A stretch of 64,000 nucleotides of DNA from Stenotrophomonas sp. SAM-B (GTDB lineage Bacteria > Pseudomonadota > Gammaproteobacteria > Xanthomonadales > Xanthomonadaceae), in contig NZ_JABBXB010000007.1 of the NCBI RefSeq assembly GCF_013387485.1, forward strand, positions 112,947 to 176,946, written 5' to 3'. Within the stretch, counting starts at the first letter, position 1. Each line of letters opens with the position of its first letter. Below the pieces are notes generated by a model. It saw only the letters and a program-made list of their open reading frames with translations. It was not told where the DNA came from and did not search any database. Position numbers and translations under genes: made by a program. Shown piece by piece: positions 36,403-45,545 of the stretch.

Positions 36403-37525
36403 CGGCAACCTCCTTCGCAGGTGGCGTGGCGCCGGGCAGCGGCTGCAGCTCGGCCGTCAGCGTGAACCGGTCGCGGCCACTGGTCGCGCCATCGGCCTGC
36501 AGCACGCCGGTCAGGTTGACCTTGCGCCACAGCGGCGAATCCTGCAGCAGCGGCACCAGCTGCGAGGCTTCGCGGCTGAGCCCGATCAGCTGCAGCGTCG
36601 TGCCTTCGATCGACATTTTTTCCAGATAGGTGCCGTCCGGCAGCGGGCGGGTGAGTTCATTCCAGATCTCCACCGTGCTGGCATGTTCGGCGCGCTTGCC
36701 CTCCAGGAACGCAGCGCCTTCGACCAGGCTCTGCACCTGCTGCCGCTCGGCGGCGACCCGGCGTGCATCGCGTGCGGCGTCATCGACCTGCGCGCGCAGC
36801 GCATCCGCCGCCGCCTGGCGATTCTCGAGCAGCTGATGACCGGCCAGCGCGATCAGTACGATCGCGCTGATCGCCAGGATCGCGTTCCAGCGCGCCATCG
36901 GGTCCCGATACGGCTGCCGCTGCGCGACCGGCAATAGATTGACGTCCAGTGGACGGCCCTCGGCGTCGACCGCATCCACGCCGGCCACGGCCTGTGCCCA
37001 GGGCCCGGCCTGCTGTGCCCACTGTTCCAGCTGCGGACGCGGGATCACCACCAGCTCCACCTGCAACTGGCCATCCGGCAACGCGCCCAGCTCGCGTACG
37101 TCATAGCTGACCTGGCTGGCATCGAATGGCGTCTGCCGATCAATCTCGAAACCGACCACGTCGCGCAGCCGCTCGGCGGCCGCCGCCGGCAAGCGCAGTG
37201 GGCGGCGCAGCACCGTCTCGGCGGGCAGCAGCCAGTGCCGCGGCAGGCCGCGCAGGCGCGCATCCAGAACGCCGTCGACCGCGCCGGGCGAGACCGGCCA
37301 CGGCAGGTCGGCGATCGCCTCGATCTGTTCGCCGGTCTGGCGCTGCAGGCGCAGGACGTCACCGTCGCGCTGCAGCAGCAGGCGCGAGCGCGACCAGCCC
37401 ATCGCCCATTGCCAGCGCACCGGCAGCCAGGCCAGCAATGATTGCCGCCACCAGCGCAGGCTGCTGCCCACGCCAGGCGACACGCGCCCCCGGGCCCGCA
37501 CCAGACTGTCACGCCATGCCGTCAT
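36377..37525 (-). CDS. xpsL: Type II secretion protein XpsL (GspL)
   Basis: 382 residues. Cytosolic actin-like half that docks the XpsE ATPase, a central membrane helix ([19 protein letters not shown] near residue 240) and a periplasmic PilN/GspL-type domain ([20 protein letters not shown]). Overlaps xpsK (ATGA) upstream and xpsM downstream. Confidence 0.9.
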   Translation of the reverse strand: MTAWRDSLVRARGRVSPGVGSSLRWWRQSLLAWLPVRWQWAMGWSRSRLLLQRDGDVLRLQRQTGEQIEAIADLPWPVSPGAVDGVLDARLRGLPRHWLLPAETVLRRPLRLPAAAAERLRDVVGFEIDRQTPFDASQVSYDVRELGALPDGQLQVELVVIPRPQLEQWAQQAGPWAQAVAGVDAVDAEGRPLDVNLLPVAQRQPYRDPMARWNAILAISAIVLIALAGHQLLENRQAAADALRAQVDDAARDARRVAAERQQVQSLVEGAAFLEGKRAEHASTVEIWNELTRPLPDGTYLEKMSIEGTTLQLIGLSREASQLVPLLQDSPLWRKVNLTGVLQADGATSGRDRFTLTAELQPLPGATPPAKEVADGSTTDAP

Positions 37526-38385
37526 CTTGCTGCCATTCCCTGTTCCCAGCGAAGTACTGTGTATGCCGTTCCCGGCGTGCCTGCCGACCCCATCCTCACC
37601 ACGGCGCGCAGTACCGATATCCGGCCGCGTTCGTCCGTGGCGCGACTCTCGATACTATAGGTGCCGCTGCCACCTGCAAGCGGTGCGACCGGCAATCCGG
37701 CGTCATCCGCGGCCGCGGCGCGCTCGCGTTCGGCCAGCAGGCGTTCTGCGTCCAGCCCCAGCGCGGTCAACACCGGGCCGGACGCGAACCGCGGGTCCGG
37801 CCGTGCCTGGCGGCTGTACAGGGTCAGCATCGGTTCGATCCGCGCATACAGGTCCGCATCCATGCCGAGCACGCGCTGCAGTTCTCCCACGGTCTCAAAG
37901 CGCGCATTGCGTGCGCCATAGGGCAGGCCGGCCGCCACGTAATCCGGCGTCTCCGCGCCCCCGCCGGGCTGCTTGAGGCTGTCGGCATCGCGCCAGTCGA
38001 CGATGGCCCCGGCCAACAGCTGCGCCCGGTCCGGCGCTTCACCCATCGCGCGCAGGAAGGCGGTGAGGAGACTGGCATCGGCCAGATTCAGGTTCACTTT
38101 GCCGTTCTCATCGAGGATCGCCAGATCGATCCGGCGCGCATCGAAGGTCCACCGGTAGCGGCGGCCGTCGGCCACCCATGCCGGCTGGCTGGCGCGAGGC
38201 TGCAGGCGATGCAGGGCGTATTCCAGCCCGGCACGCGCATATTCCTGGCCGATGGCGTCATCGCCGATCACCCGCTGCTGCATGTGCTCCACGCGCGCGC
38301 TCAGCGCGAATGCGCCGATCACCGCCGTGAGCAGGGCGATCAACCACAGCACCAGCACCAGCGCCGCGCCGCGCGCCGGCCTCAT
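37522..38385 (-). CDS. xpsK: Type II secretion minor pseudopilin XpsK (GspK)
   Basis: 287 residues. Prepilin-type N terminus cut after RG and followed by [20 protein letters not shown]; as usual for GspK the conserved Glu at +5 is missing. The alpha domain includes [14 protein letters not shown] and IVDWRDADS. It caps the pseudopilus tip with I and J. Start ATG overlaps the xpsJ stop. Confidence 0.92.
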   Translation of the reverse strand: MRPARGAALVLVLWLIALLTAVIGAFALSARVEHMQQRVIGDDAIGQEYARAGLEYALHRLQPRASQPAWVADGRRYRWTFDARRIDLAILDENGKVNLNLADASLLTAFLRAMGEAPDRAQLLAGAIVDWRDADSLKQPGGGAETPDYVAAGLPYGARNARFETVGELQRVLGMDADLYARIEPMLTLYSRQARPDPRFASGPVLTALGLDAERLLAERERAAAADDAGLPVAPLAGGSGTYSIESRATDERGRISVLRAVVRMGSAGTPGTAYTVLRWEQGMAAR

Positions 38386-39020
38386 GGGCGATCCGTCCGT
38401 GGTGGCGGCAAGGCGGCGATCATCGGCGGCCACGCCGGCCCCTGCAGCGGCACGATCTCGATCGAGACCAGCAAGGGCAGGCGCCGGGTATCCTCCCAGC
38501 GGTCCAGCCACTCGGTGAGCTGGCCGGTGCGCGGATCCGTGCCGCGATAGCGGAAGCGCACCTCGCGCAGCTGATCGGCCAACATCTCCGGCGGTCGCGG
38601 CGGAGCTTCTTCGATCGCTTCGCCGTTCTGCAGCAGGGTCAACCCGACCTCCAGCTGCTGCTGCGCGCCCGCGCGCCGGACCTGCAATTCATGCGCATAC
38701 GGCCCGCCCCGCCCGAGATACCCGGGCAGATCGGAGACGAACAACATCCGCTGCGGCTCGCCCAGGAAGTACACCGGGTCGCGGGTGGGATCCGGCGGCG
38801 ACGTCGCGATCACCAACGCGGTCGACAGACGGCGGCGCAGGAAGCCTTCGACCGCGCGCATGCGCTCGTTCTGGGCGGCCATGCGCTCGCCGCGCTGGCT
38901 GATCGCCATCGCCGAGCGCACAGTGGCGAAGGCCAGTGCCAGGCCGCCCACCAGCAGCGCCGTGGCCAGCAGGATTTCGATCAGGGTGAAACCGCGGGGA
39001 CGGCGAGCGCGCAGCGTCAT
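38382..39020 (-). CDS. xpsJ: Type II secretion minor pseudopilin XpsJ (GspJ)
   Basis: 212 residues from [10 protein letters not shown]. Prepilin peptidase site RG followed by [16 protein letters not shown] (Glu at +5), then GspJ-type body with [12 protein letters not shown] and EVRFRYRG. In-frame codons upstream lie in xpsI. ATGA overlap with xpsI. Confidence 0.92.
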   Translation of the reverse strand: MTLRARRPRGFTLIEILLATALLVGGLALAFATVRSAMAISQRGERMAAQNERMRAVEGFLRRRLSTALVIATSPPDPTRDPVYFLGEPQRMLFVSDLPGYLGRGGPYAHELQVRRAGAQQQLEVGLTLLQNGEAIEEAPPRPPEMLADQLREVRFRYRGTDPRTGQLTEWLDRWEDTRRLPLLVSIEIVPLQGPAWPPMIAALPPPRTDRP

Positions 39021-39436
39021 CGCGGCGTGCCCGGTACGGCGGGCAGCAGGCGCAGGCTGCGCCATTGCAGCTGTTCGCCGTTACCCTCGCCCCAACGCAC
39101 CTGCAGGGTGATCTGGGCCAGGGTGGGGCCGCCGACGTCGGTCGTCACCGGCGCGGTGGTCGTGCGCGGCTCCGCATAAGGCTCGACCTGCAGCCGCCAA
39201 CGGTACTTGCCCTGCTCCCACTCGCCCTGCGTGCTGCCCTCCTGCAGCGGCGCCTCCACACCGGTGCTGGCCAGCAACGACTGCGCGTACAACGTGGCGC
39301 GACTGCGCACCTCGGCCTGCCCGACCTGGCGCGCGGCGCCGGACAGGCTGCCCAGCAGCAGGGTCAGCGCCAACGCCAGCAGGGCGAAGGCGATGATCAC
39401 CTCCAGCAGCGAGTAGCCGCGCTGACGCTTCTTCAT
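39017..39436 (-). CDS. xpsI: Type II secretion minor pseudopilin XpsI (GspI)
   Basis: 139 residues. Leader MKKRQRG, then YSLLEVIIAFALLALALT with the +5 Glu. Small globular domain with RWRLQVEPY. Overlaps xpsH and xpsJ by 4 nt each. Confidence 0.92.
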   Translation of the reverse strand: MKKRQRGYSLLEVIIAFALLALALTLLLGSLSGAARQVGQAEVRSRATLYAQSLLASTGVEAPLQEGSTQGEWEQGKYRWRLQVEPYAEPRTTTAPVTTDVGGPTLAQITLQVRWGEGNGEQLQWRSLRLLPAVPGTPR

Positions 39437-39936
39437 CGGCCCTCCCGACGCGGGCCCGCACGGACTTCGCCGGTGATCCAGCCCACCTGGATGTCCCACA
39501 CCGCACCGCGCGTGCTCAGCGCGATGCTGCCGCCACTGGCGGCACCGTCAGCGAAGAAGGCGATGCTGCCCTGCCCCGGCGCGGTGCTGAGCTGGCCGGC
39601 GCCGCGGAACTGCACGTCCAGCGCGGCGGGAATCTGCCCATGGCGACCGTTCGCGGCCTGCCAGCTGCGCGCGCGCGGATCGATCACGAAGCGCTGGGTC
39701 TGCCCGGTGGCGATCGCCTGGGTGCGTGTGTAGCGCAGCTGGGTGGCGATCTCCTTGCCGGCATTGCGCAGGCGCAGGCCATCGATGCCACCGTTCATCG
39801 CGGTGGCGGTGACCACGCCGATGATCGCGATCAGGGCGACCACCAGCAGCATCTCCAGCAGCGACAGACCGCGTGCACGGCTGCCCGCCGGCACGCGATG
39901 CGGCGGTCTGCTCGACACGGGCCACGGTGTTCCCAA
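39433..39936 (-). CDS. xpsH: Type II secretion minor pseudopilin XpsH (GspH)
   Basis: Up to 167 residues. Prepilin motif ARG followed by LSLLEMLLVVALIAIIGVV (Glu at +5), then a GspH/FimT-type domain (LRYTRTQAIATGQTQRFVID). No ATG exists before the leader; TTG 39936, GTG 39918 or a later GTG are possible starts, giving a leader of 9 to 23 residues. The coordinate given is the longest form. The gene lies directly after xpsG. Confidence 0.85.
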   Translation of the reverse strand: MGTPWPVSSRPPHRVPAGSRARGLSLLEMLLVVALIAIIGVVTATAMNGGIDGLRLRNAGKEIATQLRYTRTQAIATGQTQRFVIDPRARSWQAANGRHGQIPAALDVQFRGAGQLSTAPGQGSIAFFADGAASGGSIALSTRGAVWDIQVGWITGEVRAGPRREGR

Positions 39937-39942
39937 GGCCGG

Positions 39943-40374
39943 TTACTCGTACCGGATGTCCGCGTCGTAACTGCTGCCACCCACCTTGCCGTCCTTGCCC
40001 AGGCTGATCAGATCGTAGGGCTGGCCCTCGCCCGGCACGCGGTACTCCAGCGCGTGACCCCACGGATCATTGAGGTCGGCCGGTTTGGCATACGGGCCGA
40101 GCCAGCCGGCGCTGCCGCCCGGCTGGGTGACCAGATCATCCAGCTTGGCCGGCAGCTTGCCGGTGTCCAGCTGGTAGTTGTCGATCTTGCCGGCCATGGT
40201 CTGCACCTGCGCCTTGGCGATGTTGGCCTTGCCACGATCGGCACCGCCGAGCACGCGGCTGCCGACCAGGGTCAGCACCGCACCGATCAGCACGATCACG
40301 ATGATGATTTCCAGCAGGCTCATGCCGGACTGGTGGCGCGCGGAAGTGAAGCGGGTCAGGCGACGACGTTGCAT
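39943..40374 (-). CDS. xpsG: Type II secretion major pseudopilin XpsG (GspG)
   Basis: 143 residues. Leader ends QSG, followed by MSLLEIIIVIVLIGAVLTLV (Glu at +5), then AKAQVQTMAGKIDNYQLDTG and the calcium-site region GSAGWLGPYAKPADLNDPWG. Forms the pseudopilus shaft. A start six codons further upstream is possible; MQRRRLTRF is preferred for leader length. Confidence 0.95.
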   Translation of the reverse strand: MQRRRLTRFTSARHQSGMSLLEIIIVIVLIGAVLTLVGSRVLGGADRGKANIAKAQVQTMAGKIDNYQLDTGKLPAKLDDLVTQPGGSAGWLGPYAKPADLNDPWGHALEYRVPGEGQPYDLISLGKDGKVGGSSYDADIRYE

Positions 40375-40422
40375 ATGGCAGGCTCCTTGCATCGAATCAC
40401 GGGGGTATTCGCCAGCGGCCGG

Positions 40423-41643
40423 TCAGCCGATGGCATTGGTCAGGTCGTACAGCGGTACCAGCACGGCCACGATCACCAGGCCGACCACCGATGCCAGCAC
40501 GAGGGTGATCACCGGCACCAGTGCCGACAGCAGACGGTCGATCGCACGCGCGCTTTCCTGCTCGAACGTATCGGCGGTCTTGAGCAGCATCGTATCCAGC
40601 GCACCGGATTCCTCGCCGACCTGGATCATCTGCAGCGCCAGGCGCGGAAAACGCTTGCCGCGCGCCAGCGACGCCGACAGGCCGTTGCCGTTCTTGACCT
40701 CGTCGCTGGCGGTGTCGACATCGGCGGCCAGCGCGCGGTTGCCCAGCACGTTGCGCGCGATCCCCAGGCCGGACAGCAGCGGCACGCCATTGCGCAGCAA
40801 CGTGCCCAGGGTGCGGGCCAGGCGCGCGGTCTCCAGCTTGGCCAGCAGCGGGCCGATGCCTTTGCGCTGCAGCAGCCAGCCATCCACGGCCAGGCGCGCG
40901 GCCGGTTGCCGCAGGCGGCGCTCCACCACCAGCGCGATCACCGCGGGCACCACGATCATGATGATCCAGCCTTCGCGCACGACCAGGCCGGCGGTGAGGA
41001 CCCACTGGGTGAACCACGGCAGGGCGACATCCAGGCTTTCGTACATCAGCGCGAACTGCGGCACCACGTAGCCGAGCAGGAACAGCAGCGCGCCGCCGAC
41101 CACCGCCAGCAGGATCGCCGGATAGATCAGCGCATTGATGACGCGTCCTTTCAGTTCGGCACTGCGCTCCAGGTAGTCCGACAGCCGCTGCAGCGTGTCG
41201 TGCAGGCTGCCCCCGGCTTCACCGGCGCGCACCATGTTGATGTACAGCCGCGAGAACACGCCGTGCTGGCGTTCCAGCGCGGTCGACAGCGGCGCACCGC
41301 CGCGCACGATGTCGCGGATGTCGGTGACCACCCGGCGCGTACGCTCGTCTTCGGGCAGCTCCAGCAGGATGCTCAGCGCGCGGTCCAGCGGCTGCCCCGC
41401 ACCGAGCAGGGTGGCCAGCTGCTGGGTGAACTGCACCAGCCCGCCGCCGTCGAACGGCTTCCGGCGCAGCAGCGCCGCCCAGGATGACGCGCCGGCCACG
41501 CCCTCGGTGGCCAGCCGTGCTTCCATCGGCATGTGGCCCTGGTCCTGCAGGCGCGCGGCCACCTCGGCTTCGCTGGCCGCCTCCATCTGGCCATCGAACA
41601 GTTCGCCATGCGCGTTGAGCGCCTTGTAGCGGTACTGGGCCAT
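40423..41643 (-). CDS. xpsF: Type II secretion inner-membrane platform protein XpsF (GspF)
   Basis: 406 residues. Two copies of the T2SSF domain (first with FTQQLATLLGAGQPLDRALSIL cut to its core FTQQLATLLGAG, second with LARTLGTLLRNGVPLL), each followed by membrane helices; three helices in total. Starts MAQYRYKALN. Contacts the XpsE ATPase. Confidence 0.94.
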   Translation of the reverse strand: MAQYRYKALNAHGELFDGQMEAASEAEVAARLQDQGHMPMEARLATEGVAGASSWAALLRRKPFDGGGLVQFTQQLATLLGAGQPLDRALSILLELPEDERTRRVVTDIRDIVRGGAPLSTALERQHGVFSRLYINMVRAGEAGGSLHDTLQRLSDYLERSAELKGRVINALIYPAILLAVVGGALLFLLGYVVPQFALMYESLDVALPWFTQWVLTAGLVVREGWIIMIVVPAVIALVVERRLRQPAARLAVDGWLLQRKGIGPLLAKLETARLARTLGTLLRNGVPLLSGLGIARNVLGNRALAADVDTASDEVKNGNGLSASLARGKRFPRLALQMIQVGEESGALDTMLLKTADTFEQESARAIDRLLSALVPVITLVLASVVGLVIVAVLVPLYDLTNAIG

Positions 41644-41680
41644 GCTCAGCCGTTCTCCCACTGCCGGCCGCGCACGCGCA

Positions 41681-43414
41681 TCAGGATTCCTCCGTCACGC
41701 GCAGCACTTCTTCCAGCGTGGTGTGGCCCTGCAGCGCTTTGGACAGGCCATCTTCGTACATCGTGCGCATGCCGGCGGCGCGGGCGATCTGCTCGATCTC
41801 GCCCATCCCGGCGCGACGCATCACCGCACTGCGCAGCGCATCGTTCATCACCAGGAACTCGACGATGGTGGTCCGGCCGAGATAGCCGGTCGGCGCGATC
41901 GCCGAGGGCTGCGCGCGGTACAGGAAGATCTCGCCCTCCGGCTGCAGCCGGCGCAGGCCGAACTTCTCGACCTCCTCCGGCGAGGCGGCATAACGCTGCG
42001 CATGCTGCGGCTCCAGCCGGCGCACCAGGCGCTGGGCCAGGATGCCGTTGATGGTGGACGTGAGCAGGTAATCCTCCACGCCCATGTCGAGCAGGCGGGT
42101 GATGCCACCGGCCGCGTTGTTGGTGTGCAGCGTGGAGAGCACCAGATGGCCGGTCAGCGCCGACTGGATCGCGATGCGCGCGGTTTCCAGATCGCGCATT
42201 TCGCCGATCATGATGATGTCCGGATCCTGCCGCACGATGCTGCGCAGCGCATTGGCGAAATCCAGCCCGATCTGCGGCTTGGCCTGGATCTGGTTGATGC
42301 CTTCGATCTGGTACTCGACCGGGTCTTCGACGGTGATGATCTTGACGTCGGCGGTATTGAGCTGGCTCAGCGCGGTGTACAGCGTCGTGGTCTTGCCCGA
42401 GCCGGTCGGGCCGGTGACCAGCAGGATCCCGTGCGGCTGTTCGAGCACCTTGCGGAACTGCGGCAGGAAGGCGTCGGTGAACCCCAGGCGATGGAAATCG
42501 AACACCACCGTATCGCGGTCAAGCAGGCGCATCACCACGCTTTCGCCATGCGCGGTCGGCACGCTGCTCACGCGCAGGTCGAGCTCCTTGCCCTGTACGC
42601 GCAGCATGATGCGGCCGTCCTGCGGGAGGCGGCGCTCGGCGATGTTCAGCCGCGCCATGATCTTGATGCGGCTGATCACCGCGGCGGTCAGGTTGACCGG
42701 CGGGCTTTCGCCTTCGATCAGCACGCCGTCCACGCGGTAACGCACTTTCAGGCGATTCTCGAACGGCTCGATGTGGATATCCGAGGCGCGCAGTTCCACC
42801 GCGCGCTGGATGACGAGATTGACCAGGCGGATGACCGGCGCTTCGGAGGCCAGATCGCGCAGGTGTTCGATGTCGTCGACCGCGGCGCCCTCCCCATCGG
42901 CGGTCTCGATGATCGCGCCCATCGCGCTGCGGCCCTGGCCGAACCAGCGCTCGATCAGGTCATCGATCTCCGATCGCAGGCCACAGTGCAGGCGCACCGG
43001 CAGCCCGATCGCCAGCTGGACCGCATCGGCCGCATACGGGTCCTGCGGATCGGACACCCACAGATCGATCGCGTCGTCGTGCAGCGCCAGCGGACAGACA
43101 TGGAATTGTTTGAGGAACCGCAGCGTCAGCGGCAGCCCGTCGAGCAGGGCTTCGGGCGGCGATTCCGGCACCGTCTTGGCGTCGAGCAGGGGCAGGCCGA
43201 GTACCTCGGCGCTGGTCTGTGCATGGTCGCGCTCGGAGACCAGCCCCAGCCGGACCAGCAAGCCCAGCAGGCTGCCGCCGGATTCACGGTGCAGCGGGCG
43301 CGCACGGGCCAGGTCGCCGTCCTTGAGCCGACCTTTCTCCAGCAATACCGCAACGATGCGGGATTCGGCTGTGGATGCTGCAGTGGGATCCTGGGCAACC
43401 GCGTTCAAGAACAT
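41681..43414 (-). CDS. xpsE: Type II secretion ATPase XpsE (GspE)
   Basis: 577 residues. Hexameric cytosolic ATPase powering pseudopilus assembly. Motifs: Walker A GPTGSGKTTT, Asp box and Walker B (IITVEDPVEYQ, RQDPDIIMIGEMRD) and His box (TGHLVLSTLHTNN). The C-terminal region, where many GspE proteins carry a four-cysteine zinc motif, has no cysteine (FGLRRLQPEGEIFLYRAQ). AGGAG lies almost directly against the ATG at 43414; the in-frame TTG two codons later has better spacing, so the start is uncertain by a few residues. First gene of the xps operon. Confidence 0.95.
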   Translation of the reverse strand: MFLNAVAQDPTAASTAESRIVAVLLEKGRLKDGDLARARPLHRESGGSLLGLLVRLGLVSERDHAQTSAEVLGLPLLDAKTVPESPPEALLDGLPLTLRFLKQFHVCPLALHDDAIDLWVSDPQDPYAADAVQLAIGLPVRLHCGLRSEIDDLIERWFGQGRSAMGAIIETADGEGAAVDDIEHLRDLASEAPVIRLVNLVIQRAVELRASDIHIEPFENRLKVRYRVDGVLIEGESPPVNLTAAVISRIKIMARLNIAERRLPQDGRIMLRVQGKELDLRVSSVPTAHGESVVMRLLDRDTVVFDFHRLGFTDAFLPQFRKVLEQPHGILLVTGPTGSGKTTTLYTALSQLNTADVKIITVEDPVEYQIEGINQIQAKPQIGLDFANALRSIVRQDPDIIMIGEMRDLETARIAIQSALTGHLVLSTLHTNNAAGGITRLLDMGVEDYLLTSTINGILAQRLVRRLEPQHAQRYAASPEEVEKFGLRRLQPEGEIFLYRAQPSAIAPTGYLGRTTIVEFLVMNDALRSAVMRRAGMGEIEQIARAAGMRTMYEDGLSKALQGHTTLEEVLRVTEES

Positions 43415-43433
43415 TCTCCTGGCAACCGCTGCG

Positions 43434-43439
43434 ACTTTA
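43434..43439 (-). promoter_or_regulatory. xps operon -10 box (candidate)
   Basis: TAAAGT on the minus strand, 19 nt before the xpsE ATG. No clear -35 element; tentative. Confidence 0.3.
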
Positions 43440-43486
43440 GCAGTTCACCGCGATCCTACGCGGGATTGCACACCGTCCAGATGTAA

Positions 43487-43520
43487 AAACGGGAGCCCGT
43501 CACATGACGGACTCCCGTTC
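43487..43520 (-). terminator. Terminator of the S8 protease gene
   Basis: Minus-strand arms of 15 bases beginning ACGGGAG and ending CTCCCGT, with one mismatch, then TTTT. It lies just past the protease stop codon and should insulate the xps operon. Confidence 0.8.
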
Positions 43521-43534
43521 GGGGTGCTGCGGTA

Positions 43535-45388
43535 TTACTGGTTGGCCAGAATGCTCACGCCGCTGAACGCGGACTCGCCGACAACCTTGATGTAGTACGT
43601 GCCGGCCACCGGTGCGGTGAAGCGCACCGTTTCACTGTTGCCCGGACGCGTGGACTTGGCGTCGAACGCGGTCGCGGTCGGCTCCTTGCCCTGGCTCACG
43701 TACACCGACACATTGCCACTGCCACCGTAGGTGAGCAGGCTCAGCACCTTGCCGGCCTGTGCCTCGAAGCTGTACAGCGCTTCGCTGCCACCGGCGCCGC
43801 TCAGGCCACCGACGGCAACCTTGTTGGTCAGCGGCGTGGCGACCGGCCCGCAGTTTTCGGTGCACTCTTCTTCCAGCGCCTTGTCGAGCGCGGCCTTGGC
43901 ATCGACGATGCCGGAGCCGATCGGCGTGGCGGTCGGGATGGTGACCGGGAACGCGCGCGCGGTCTGCTTGAGCAGCGTTTCCAGCGCAGCCGGACTGAGC
44001 GGATCCTTGCCGGCGGCGGTGACCGCGCCCTGCACCAGGGCCGCCACCGCCGCGACGTGCGGAGACGCCATCGAGGTACCGGCCATGCCCATGTAGCTGT
44101 AGGCGCCGGAGGTCGGGGTGGTCAGGCCGTTGTAGCCGGACTGCCAGACGTAGCCGCCCGGATTGCCGTCCACGCTGCCGCCGCCGCCCGGGCCGGACAG
44201 ATCCACCACCGTGCCGAAGTTGGAGTAATAAGCGATGCCACCGGTGATCCGGGTCGCACCGACGGACACCACGTTGGCGCAGCTGGCCGGACGGAAGTTG
44301 GCCGCGTTGGAGGCCGAGTTGCCGGCCGCGACCACCACGGTCGTGCCCCGCGAGACGGCACCGTTGATCGCATCCTGGTACAGCGCATCGCACGCGCCGC
44401 CGCCACCCAGGCTCATGTTGATGACCTCGGCCGGATTGGCGTTGGCCGGCACACCGGCAACGGTGCCACCGGAGGCCCAGGTGATCGCGTCGGCGATGTC
44501 GGACAGGTAGCCGCCGCACTTGCCGAGCACGCGCACCGGCAGCACGCGTGCCTTGTACGCGACACCGGCCATGCCCACGCCATTGTTGGTGGACTCGGCG
44601 ATCGTGCCGGCCACGTGGGTGCCGTGCCAGGAACTGTCATCGGCCAGCGAGCCGGCGTAGCACTCGTTGTCATTCTCGACCCAGTCGCCGTAATCCAGCG
44701 CACCCGGGACGCGGTCATCGGTGGCGCGGCGGGAGGTTTCCGCGTCGCTGATGAAGTCATAGCCCTCCAGCAGGTTGCCGGAGAAATCCGGATGCTGCGG
44801 CAGGATGCCGGTATCGAGCACCGCCACCACCACGCCTTCGCCCTGGGCGACGTCCCACGCAGCCGGCGCGTTGATGCCGCCGGTGGCGCTGTTGAGATGC
44901 CACTGGTACTGGGCGTAGTACGGATCGTTCGGCACCAGCTGCGGCGTGGCATTGCGCGGGCGCACGTCGGTGCGCTGCAGCTTCACGTCCACTTCGGCGT
45001 ACTGCACGGAGGGATCGGCCTTGATCTCGGCCAGCACCTTCTGCAGTTCGGCCGGACTCAGGCGGCCCTGCAGGCGGATAAGATCGGCACCGACGCCGAG
45101 TTTGCGCACGATCTGCGGGTTCACCGCACTGGCACGCCCGGCGGCGGAACCACCGACGCTGGCACGGGCGACCGCCGACTGCACGGCCGTCAGCTTGGCC
45201 GAACGATCCGTGGCCGCCGCGGTACCCGTGCGGTACTTGACGATGATGCGCTCTGCGCCCTGGGCGGCAGCCGGCTGGCGCACCGGCTCCTTGGCCGGCA
45301 GGCCCGCGGCATAGGCGCTGGCGCCTGCGGACAACGACAGCACGGCGGCTGCCAGCACATTGATGCGAAGGTTCTGCTTACTGGTCAC
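43535..45388 (-). CDS. Secreted subtilisin-like serine protease (S8) with C-terminal PPC domain
   Basis: 617 residues. Signal peptide (INVLAAAVLSLSAGASAYA), an I9-type propeptide to about residue 140 (ERIIVKYRTG ... SVQYAEVDVKLQ), then the S8 catalytic domain with D192 (VAVLDTGI), H255 (SSWHGTHVAG), N357 (AAGNSAS) and S439 (GMAGTSMASPH). A PPC-type beta domain follows from about 515 to the end. GTG 45388 is preceded by GAAGAGGA at good distance; TTG ten codons upstream is less likely. Its place beside the xps cluster and its Sec signal make it a likely type II secretion substrate, similar to xanthomonad extracellular proteases. Confidence 0.93.
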   Translation of the reverse strand: MTSKQNLRINVLAAAVLSLSAGASAYAAGLPAKEPVRQPAAAQGAERIIVKYRTGTAAATDRSAKLTAVQSAVARASVGGSAAGRASAVNPQIVRKLGVGADLIRLQGRLSPAELQKVLAEIKADPSVQYAEVDVKLQRTDVRPRNATPQLVPNDPYYAQYQWHLNSATGGINAPAAWDVAQGEGVVVAVLDTGILPQHPDFSGNLLEGYDFISDAETSRRATDDRVPGALDYGDWVENDNECYAGSLADDSSWHGTHVAGTIAESTNNGVGMAGVAYKARVLPVRVLGKCGGYLSDIADAITWASGGTVAGVPANANPAEVINMSLGGGGACDALYQDAINGAVSRGTTVVVAAGNSASNAANFRPASCANVVSVGATRITGGIAYYSNFGTVVDLSGPGGGGSVDGNPGGYVWQSGYNGLTTPTSGAYSYMGMAGTSMASPHVAAVAALVQGAVTAAGKDPLSPAALETLLKQTARAFPVTIPTATPIGSGIVDAKAALDKALEEECTENCGPVATPLTNKVAVGGLSGAGGSEALYSFEAQAGKVLSLLTYGGSGNVSVYVSQGKEPTATAFDAKSTRPGNSETVRFTAPVAGTYYIKVVGESAFSGVSILANQ

Positions 45389-45451
45389 GTTGACGTCCTC
45401 TTCAAGGTCATGGATCAAACGACTGTTCAGGCCAACACTCCATGCGAGCTC

Positions 45452-45473
45452 CCTGGCCGGCCCTGGCCAGGGT
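45452..45473. other. Hairpin in the protease leader region
   Basis: Perfect 8-bp inverted repeat CCCTGGCC / GGCCAGGG with a six-base loop, 64 bp before the protease start and 38 bp after the adhesin terminator. It could be part of the protease 5' leader; no T-tract follows on either strand. Confidence 0.4.
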
Positions 45474-45510
45474 TCCCGTGACCCGCCCCCTCAGGCCTTG
45501 CATTGCGTTG

Positions 45511-45535
45511 CAGCGGGGCCGCGCACGGCCCCGCG
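45511..45535 (-). terminator. Terminator of the adhesin gene
   Basis: Nine-base arms GCGGGGCCG and CGGCCCCGC with a short loop, 10 bp beyond the adhesin stop codon. Very stable, but no T-run follows. Confidence 0.55.
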
Positions 45536-45545
45536 TTGAAACGGC

